Positions 57,301-64,000 of a DNA stretch of 64,000 bases are shown here, one piece after another. The translations under genes were made by a program, and so were the position numbers. The notes under the pieces were generated by a model, which ran no database searches, was not told where the DNA came from, and saw nothing but the letters and a program-made list of their open reading frames with translations. The DNA is from Juglans regia. Its lineage: Eukaryota > Streptophyta > Magnoliopsida > Fagales > Juglandaceae. Where the stretch lies: the NCBI RefSeq assembly GCF_001411555.2, contig NC_049903.1:12753234-12817233 (forward strand). The letters run 5' to 3'. The first letter of the stretch is position 1. Each line of letters begins with the position of its first letter.

Positions 57301-58546
57301 TATGTTCCCTTGTGAGTTGAGAGACATATAACAATTTCTTTTTAATATCAGGAATGATAAGAACATTATTGAGCTTAATATCACTAGCAGGTAGTGAGAC
57401 TTGTCCAATACCAGATATTTGTAATCTATTTCCATTTCCAACCATAACAGAATCGTTTCCAAGATAAGAATGAATACCTTATACTTCATTTGTATCAGAT
57501 GTCATATGATGATTTGCACCAGTGTCGGGGTACCAAGTGTCCTTTGTAGTGTCGGCAACATGGAGTGCAGCAAAGGCTTTGAATTGTTCTGCTTCCTCAT
57601 CTGAGGCAAAGCATCCATCTACTTTATGGTTCGGGCCTCCACATCGAAAACAAGTTATGCCTCCACGTCCGCGACCAGTGCTGCGTCCACCACGATTTGT
57701 GAATGTTTTAGTGCCAGTTCCAGAATTACCTCTAGTTGAGCGGAAAGAACGGGCATCTTTGTGTTGGGATTGAGAGGTACTCTGGTTGTGTGCAATATTA
57801 CGACCACGAGAACTATGAGCTCCACGAGAATTTGTATTGGTTCTACCACGATTTGTGTAAAATGCAACATTAGGAGAAGTCACCCGTGCTGCTTGAAGAT
57901 GAATTTCAAAATCACGTAATTTGCCGATGACCCCTTCAAGAGGTGGGAAAATATCTCGAGCATGTAAAGCTGCTACTATAGGATCAAACTCAGATCCTAA
58001 GCCTCGAAGAATACATATGATGAACCCATCGTCATCCATTGGCTTACCTGCACCTCGAAGAGACAAGGCCAGAGATTTGGCCTTGTGCAGATAATCTTCT
58101 AAAGAAGAACTGCCTTTGTTGAGAGACTGCAACTCGCCCTTCATCTGTTGAAGACGATCCCGAGTATGACTACCATAAAGAGTCTCCAAAACATGCCAAG
58201 CATCATGAGAGGATTCCCTATTGATGACTTGGGATAGGGGACCGTCAGACATAGAGCTATTGATCCATCCAAGAATCAATTGATCAGTGCGCAGCCACAT
58301 AGCTACTGTTGGGTTGGTTCGAGACTCACCATCTTCACCGATGATGATTTGTGACGGGCAAGGAACCTGATTTTGCACATAACCAAGAAGACCATTTCCA
58401 CAGAGAATGGGAATGACTTGGGCTTTCCACAAAAGATAATTTGTGGAGGCTAGTTTAATCGAGATATCAGGTAAATGAGGAGAAAGTGGAAAGTCAAGTG
58501 AAGAAGGAGTTGACACATGTGGGATCGAAGAGGTAGAAGACTCCAT
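54388..58546 (-). pseudogene. Degenerate Copia gag-pol (Copia 3)
   Basis: The gag probably starts at 58546 (MESSTSSIPHVSTPSS). The open frame extends to 58579 only by reading into the primer-binding site. It carries a gag core, an Arg/Gly/Ser-rich tail and the zinc knuckle CFRCGGPNHKVDGC, then protease DTGANHH. Stops at about 57481, 57007 and 56686 interrupt the same frame. Integrase shows HTDVWGP, QSDGGGEF and LAERRH. A frameshift near 56018-55950 precedes RT (VPQTPNMNL, ARLVARGFTQ, LDVSNAFLHG), one more stop falls at 55384, and IYVDDILIT starts the last 319-codon frame, which includes RNase H (DADWAGSRDDR) and the C-terminal KHIQIDIHFVRE block. It is among the best-preserved pol regions here. 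Confidence 0.93.
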
Positions 58547-58578
58547 TGTTGGTGATACGTCTGGGGTCTCTGATACCA

Positions 58579-58832
58579 TGTAGGAAAACTAACCTGCCTT
58601 TCTTTTGTATTGTATTCATCTTAAATAGAGATTACAAGTGTGAGTAACGGTTATGAACAGCTAACATCATGACTGTCTATTGTCTATAAAAGGAAATATA
58701 ATCACTGCCTATTATGTTATACAAGGAAATAAGAACTTATACAAAATAGAATAAGGAATAAACAGAATAAGGAATTAAAGATGAGAGGAAGTCATGGAGA
58801 GAGAATCATGGTTGACAGATCGTATCTCTACA
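58579..58832 (-). repeat. 5' LTR of Copia 3
   Basis: On the plus strand it reads TGTAGGAAAACTAACC to ATCTCTACA, 254 bp, with a short internal duplication (GAATAAACAGAATAAG) that the other LTR lacks. Confidence 0.92.
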
Positions 58833-59418
58833 CGCCAAGGAATCCCACGATGAAAGCTGCCGAATGTGTGTTTTTTTTAATATTTGTTTTCTTTATTTTT
58901 TAGTATTGTGTTGTTACATTTTTTTGTATATAAAAAAATAAATAAAAAATGTTTTAAAGAATAAAAAATAAATAAATAATTTGCACTGTTGGTAGAAATC
59001 CTTATGGGATTTCTCGATGGCACTAGCAGTTGCATTGTAAAAAATGAGCAATGCACGGGATAATTCCAAAAAAAAAATCTTTTGTTGAATGTGCCATGTC
59101 AATAGTTTTGACGGAAATGATAAGATTTAGAATACCACTGCATATTTATATCGATCACTTTAATTTGATTATAAGAAAAAAAATGATTGTGACTTGATGA
59201 GATATGCATAGTACTAGCTAGAATATCCTAGAAATTATGGAGGGCATAGATCTAATATTTATTACCGCAGAAATAGAATTACAAATTTCTATTGGTCCCA
59301 CTTTGGCAAAACAAAGTAATTAATAATATAGCATGAACATTTCGTTTATTTTAAATCTGGCTCGAGTATATATACTCAAACTTATTCTCTGAAGGGCATG
59401 CATTTTTGGCCTCATTCC

Positions 59419-59738
59419 TTAGATCCTCATAGCATCAACGTATGACTTCCCGTCGAGTTTGCGTGACAAAAAACCCTTCAAGTAATCTACTACTCCTATT
59501 CTTTTGAACAATGCCGGTGACTCTGCATTCACAAGGCTAGGCGCCGGACCGAAATCTCCTTCAAGTTTTGGGCTTAAAAATGTGGCTATCGACAGCCTCT
59601 CCTTTTCAGAGTTTACAGTCGCACGATGCTCGAGGCTATGGTAGATACCATTCGTCACAATCTGCCAAACCATTCATGCATGGGAATTAACCAACAACAG
59701 AAAACTAGAATCAAACACTTTATTACCGTAAGAAAGAT

Positions 59739-59769
<31 letters not shown>

Positions 59770-62550
59770 TTTGGCCTGATGAATTTTATTGCATTTAATA
59801 GATAGTTTTTACAGATAACATTCTGCGATATGGGATTCATATATTTTGTCCGTCTCTTTCCGAATCATAAGAACTGTTTATGTGTAATGTAAAAGAACTT
59901 AAGGGTAATACAAGTCTCCAAGATTTACCTCCAAAATGTCTCCAATGTTGACGATAAAAGCATTGGGAATGGGTTTTACAGGGATCCACGTTCCATCTTT
60001 TCTAACCTGGAGACCTTCCATTTCATTGAGTTGGAGGAGGATTGTTAGGCCTGTAGCATCGGAGTGAGCGGCTAAGCCAATGGCAAGCTCTGGTTGTGGA
60101 CAAGGTGGATAGTAGTTCATCCTCATTGTTTGCGTCCCTTCTTCAAATAAGCACCTCATGTCATTACTTTCCATTCTTAGAGCTTTCGCCATTTGATCTA
60201 GAATTTTCATGGCCAGATCTTTCAGTTCTGCTGAGTAAGCTTCTAAGTTATCTCTGCAATTGGATTCCATAGTGATGAAAAATACTGGTCTTTTATATAT
60301 TGGGGGAGGGGGGTCGAACCCATAATCTCCATTTTGGAGATGTGGGTCTTGTGCCATTAGGCCACATGCATTTGACAATTAGTTGATTTGATACTTTAGA
60401 GTAAAATTTGAACAATTTATGATAGCCTCAATGTCCAAAATGACGTATTTTATTAAAAAGAGTAACGGTAGATATAGTTTTAAGGTATGTAAGTCACGCT
60501 TACTCATTTTGAAGAAAAATAAGCCCACCATTAAAAGAATGATTTTTCCATATCAATCTGATTTCACCCTTTTTTTTTTTTTTTTTTTAAACGTAGTGTG
60601 AGCATGTAATTAAATAGAATTTCTATTTCAAAAATCATGCAAGCATGTGAGTGGAAAACAGAGATGGGACCTGAGCGGGAGGGGAAGGCGAGGTAACAAG
60701 TGGGGCTTCCTCAAATAGGTGGGAAGGGTGTTAAGGCCGAACATGTCACCCCAGTCCAGCTTTTGCCCCTCCAAAACAATAGAGCTTTGTCCAAAGCCCT
60801 CAATCTCTCCTTCTCCTTCACCTTGCCAATACTTCTTTTTCTCTTCCATATCCATATTAAATAGTTCTTGAATGCCATATTTTACCTTCTCCAATAATGA
60901 ACTGCTCACTCCATGATTTATTAACTGTAAAAACATTTCCACATTAATTTTTCCTCATAAATAAATACTAAAAACAAAACTTATGCCTTCATTTTATGGG
61001 TGATTACTCAAACCAGTTGGTTTGAAAACGACTTGATCCATTTCATTTTATTATTATGAAAAAGCAAAAAATAGTCGTATAATTTAATAAATAAAATCAT
61101 AATGGGCAACCATATACCTTTTTCTTGCCACCTCTATGATTTTTCTCTTTTAAAACATAAGCGTTGACACACTTATAAAATTAGAATAATTAATGCTAAG
61201 TATTGTTGTAAGATTTATAAGTCTAATGTATTCTATTTAGCGAAACAGTGAGAGTTATCATTAAAAGGTAAGATTTTTATATGAGTTATAGATTTATGTT
61301 TTTTTATAATTATTTTTTTTAAATTAATTAAGGTCTCGTTTGGTTACACAGATAAGATGTGATGAGAATTGAAAGTTAAATAAAATATTGTTAGTTTTTC
61401 TACGTACCACCAGCCTTGTGGAACGGTCGTGTAATCGGCAGAAGTGGAAATTGCCACATCAACTTTTTACAATAATTAAAAAAGAGAATAAATTATGAAA
61501 GGAAACAAGCAACCCATCAGCTGAAGAAGAATTAGCATCTCAGCATTTGAACCAATGACTGAAGAAGAACCAGAATCTGAAGAAGAGGGACTAAAGGAAG
61601 AAGAAAGGACTGGACTAAACAAAGAAGGAAGGACTAAAACCTTTTCTGCAGAGCATTTCGAGTGGCTGAAAACGCCCAAATCCATTTTGGCAGAGGATTT
61701 CAAGTGACAGAAAAACACCCAAATCAGTGCTCGACAAGAATAAAATAATGCTCATAACGATTTGAAAAAAAATTTGGAGGTCAAATGGGACTTTCTGAGA
61801 AGCGTCATTAGGAGCTTTATGAGACCCATTGAGATTCTAAAGTCTCTCTTTCTATTCATCGTAAATCAATTAATTTATCAAATTCATACAATGGTTATTA
61901 TATTGATAATACAGGAGACCCTTTAGTTTTAATTTTTGAAAATCAATTTGCATGACACTTTCAAAATTGAAATTCTACTTCTCTTCACTATTTGGTTGGG
62001 GAGAATGCTAGCAAAAATTATATCAAAACTGTGACTGTGGAGAAGACGATAAGGGCTTCGTGTGATGTGGCTATCACTCTTATTCACGCATATGGTAATC
62101 TCATTCTTGTGTTTTGGATTCGTTTTTCCTTCAATCTTTTCAAACTTCGAACCCTTGATCAGTCAATAACGGGTTTGATATCTTATTCAAGGCTTAATGG
62201 TTGAAAATAGTTACAGATCATCAGATGCTATAATTCTACAACCCTTTGTGTGTGTGTGTGTGAGTGAGAGAGAGAGAGAGAGAGAGAGAGATCAAACTGA
62301 CCTGGAAGAAACCCCATTCTTTGCTTGCGAAGTGCAATTTCTGCGACTCAAAATCCATAAAATCTGGGGAAAATAGGAGTTGCATGTCGATGACTGGGAT
62401 TTGTGGAAAAGATGTGGAGTTGGTTATGAAGGGAGGGTCTTGATCGGGCCGTAGATAGCGCGGTGGCACTGCGTTTGGCGTGTTCTTTGCCAGCTCCTGA
62501 ACACAGGGAACTGGGAGAGAGCTCCCAAACCTCGATTTTTCAGCTTCCAT
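59419..62550 (-). CDS. SRG1-like 2-oxoglutarate/Fe(II)-dependent dioxygenase, intact (unit D)
   Basis: Four exons on the minus strand: 62302-62550, 60671-60924, 59929-60253 and 59419-59661 (249+254+325+243 bases, 356 residues plus stop). Introns are GT-AG: CCAG/GTCAGT to TTTACAG, CTCAG/GTCCCA to AATTGCAG and TTGGAG/GTAAAT to GGTTTGGCAG. The DIOX_N part covers about residues 50-155 (PVIDMQLL, WGFFQLINHGVS). The 2OG-FeII_Oxy domain shows NYYPPCP (214-220), HSD with H231 and D233, H288 in EHRATVN, and R298-L-S300 for 2-oxoglutarate. These are all the residues needed for activity. Length matches SRG1-type proteins. They are soluble, with no signal peptide or membrane segment visible. The substrate cannot be inferred; related enzymes hydroxylate or demethylate specialised metabolites. 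It is the only undamaged copy in the window. Confidence 0.93.
59738..59760. repeat. (TA)n microsatellite in intron 3 of unit D
   Basis: A short TA run, the counterpart of the longer one in unit C. Confidence 0.85.
60291..60370 (-). mobile_element. tRNA-derived SINE head in intron 2 of unit D
   Basis: The A box TGGCCTAATGG and B box GGTTCGACCCC read on the minus strand, with the C-rich stretch CCCCCCTCCCCC after them, as in unit C. The tail ends about 35 bases from the exon 3 acceptor, so it may contribute to the pyrimidine-poor or -rich context of that splice site. Confidence 0.6.
62246..62291. repeat. (GT)n(GA)n microsatellite beside exon-1 donor, unit D
   Basis: A compound repeat 11 bases into intron 1 on the minus strand (CT-rich then AC-rich in the transcript). 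Its length differs in each unit. Confidence 0.85.
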
Positions 62551-62590
62551 AGCTCTGAGATGGGAAGTCCAAAGGCAATTACAGAGCTTG

Positions 62591-62600
62591 AATTATACCT
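62591..62600 (-). promoter_or_regulatory. Candidate TATA element of unit D
   Basis: AGGTATAATT lies about 42 bases upstream of the ATG on the minus strand. It is conserved in units A and C, where MITE insertion lies beside it. It would imply a very short leader, so it is only a candidate. Confidence 0.25.
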
Positions 62601-63440
62601 ATTACAAAATGGCCACGGGCACCAGTAATGTATTACTGTCGAAACTTGTTTTATGCTTTGAATATGTACGTGTGTTTATATATATATATATATGGTCTAT
62701 GTGTCTTATTCTATTATTATATTTTGTGTTAAAATTTTAAAAAATTAAAATAAGTAGACGAGAAGAAAACAAACCAAGGCCGCTAGGGAGAAAATATTGT
62801 TCACGCATTCACGAACCCTACCCAGAAGGAAAGACAAATGGATGATAGTGGTCCCCGAGTCTCTATCTATAGCGCCTAACTTTGACTTTTGCTTTGATTA
62901 TTGAACTGCTTAAATCAATTTGACTGGTATTTATCTATTTTTTTTTAAAGAAATCTTTTCCAGATCTTCTTTCACTATCTTTTCCAGATCATAAGGTCAA
63001 CGCTTATCAATTAGTCCTTTTTTTTTTGTGCTGTTTGTTTACAACCTATGTGTTTCTCGGATCATTCGATGAAATTTTGCATTGAACAATTCAATGATAT
63101 CTTATTCAAGGCTTAATGGTTTAAAATAGGTACAGATAATCAGATGTTATAATTCTACAAAATGGCCATGGGGACCAGTACTGTATTGCCGTCGAAACTT
63201 GTTTTATGCTTTGAATATGTGCGTGTGTTTGTATGCTCCATGTGCTTTATTCTATTATTTTCTGCCTAAGACTTTTTTTTTTCGGTTTTTGGATTCTTCC
63301 TGGTGCGGGTAACATGTTTGTATTTGTTTCTATCATATTTAATTATCTTTCTTTTATGTATGTTGTTCTATTTATATTTATATATTTTGTTTCGAAGAAA
63401 AGCTTATAAAAATTTTGATGTTTAAATAGGGATTATTCTC
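62601..63440 (-). other. Ghost dioxygenase unit upstream of D (exon 1 deleted)
   Basis: It carries the same structure as upstream of unit C: an intron-1 module (62820-63155, starting after AACCAAGGCCGC) joined at ATTCTAC/AAAATGGCC (about 63160) to the upstream flank, with exon 1 missing. The sequence from 63150 is almost identical to 11660-12500, so the deletion happened before the C/D duplication. Confidence 0.65.
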
Positions 63441-64000
63441 TTTATAAAAAAATCTGGACCAACAAAAGTTGCTGCACTTTCAATTTTAAAAAGTTAAAAA
63501 TAGTAAGTATCTTTATTTTAAATATATTTTGTTGAGAACAAAAATTAAGAAAACTGCAAAAATAAAATAAATACGATTTTTTTTGTAATTTGTTTGGAGA
63601 ACTTGACATGAACAAGTCATTAATTTTGGCAAATATTGAATTTAAGAATTTTAACATATGCTAAATTAAATCTATTCTTTTTATTTCATGTGTATTTGTC
63701 ATCTTCTTATATTAATTTGTTGTGGTTTACATTATTATGTCTGTTAATTATTGTTGATTTAGATTACGAGTAATTACATACCATGTCTTATTGAACGTAG
63801 GAATCGATCAAGAGTAATACTACATACAGTCGTGGAATGTGCAAGCGTCGTGCAATCGATTTGAAAAAGAATGATGTTTAATATTAAAAAATTAATTTTT
63901 TTATGTGAGTCTTGTATTTATTCAATTTTTTTTTTAAATAATTGTGCGATGCTTGCAAATTTACAACTGCAAGTATTATTTTTCATCGATCAATATGTTT
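63441..64000. other. Far upstream flank of unit D, no gene seen
   Basis: It is nearly identical to 11946-12500 and contains no supported coding sequence. The window ends inside the duplicated segment. Confidence 0.6.

Larger units (their letters stand above)
49761..58832 (-). mobile_element. Copia LTR retrotransposon 3 (minus strand), with nested solo LTR
   Basis: This is a Copia element on the minus strand. The flanks are CACCA (49756-49760) and CGCCA (58833-58837), a 5-bp duplication with one change, and the empty site is seen in unit C near 4712 (TGTATCCATTGAGGAATCC). Next to the right-hand 5' LTR is the primer-binding site TGGTATCAGAGACCC. Next to the left-hand 3' LTR is the polypurine tract CTTGAGGGGGGATG (minus sense), now displaced by a 4.4-kb insertion. 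Without that insertion the element is about 4.7 kb. By eye the LTRs differ at about 10 of 240 positions plus a 16-bp indel. It sits about 590 bp downstream of the stop codon of unit D. Confidence 0.94.

Overview
The window is nuclear DNA from a eudicot plant. The genes have introns with GT-AG junctions, introns and spacers are AT-rich, and plant-type transposons of nearly every class are present. Protein and repeat flavour make a woody dicot such as a Fagales/Juglandaceae species plausible, but that is an impression. There is no bacterial, organellar or viral-genome signature.

The backbone is a decayed tandem array of SRG1-like 2-oxoglutarate/Fe(II)-dependent dioxygenase genes, all on the minus strand. 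Unit A (1-1790) contributes only exon 1, and its other exons lie left of the window. Unit B (1822-2064) is an exon-1 stump left by deletions. Unit C (4640-10510) has clean exons 2-4 but a dead exon 1. Unit E (about 13000-26400) is a pseudogene with nonsense and frameshift lesions in every exon, split by a Copia element in intron 1 and carrying a second one upstream. Unit D (58838-62600) is the only complete gene, with four exons totalling 1071 coding bases (356 residues). Upstream of both C and D lies the same 'ghost' unit from which exon 1 was removed. C plus its ghost and D plus its ghost are therefore two copies of one larger segmental duplication.

Between and inside these units are nested mobile elements, many with target-site duplications (TSDs) readable in the sequence: four degenerate Copia elements (15931-21055, 21657-26308, 33025-37705, 49761-58832); three solo LTRs of 2.2-4.4 kb that look Gypsy-like (7617-9793, 26921-29835, 50003-54372); a non-autonomous hAT element (26489-32083); a 433-bp Mutator-type MITE with a 9-bp TSD (10544-10976); tRNA-derived SINE heads in intron 2 of three dioxygenase copies; a TRIM-like tandem (38398-38922); and a CACTA-like block (about 39991-48217) that carries a tnpA-type ORF, a Helitron fragment and a 5'-truncated LINE. 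A hairpin-forming diverged minisatellite (32092-32960) is next to the hAT element.

Only unit D looks able to make a full dioxygenase, and unit A may do so if its outside exons are intact. The rest records gene birth, death and transposon nesting. I found no convincing new enzymatic or defence system. The most unusual items are the hairpin minisatellite, the ghost units and the CACTA/Helitron/LINE composite.
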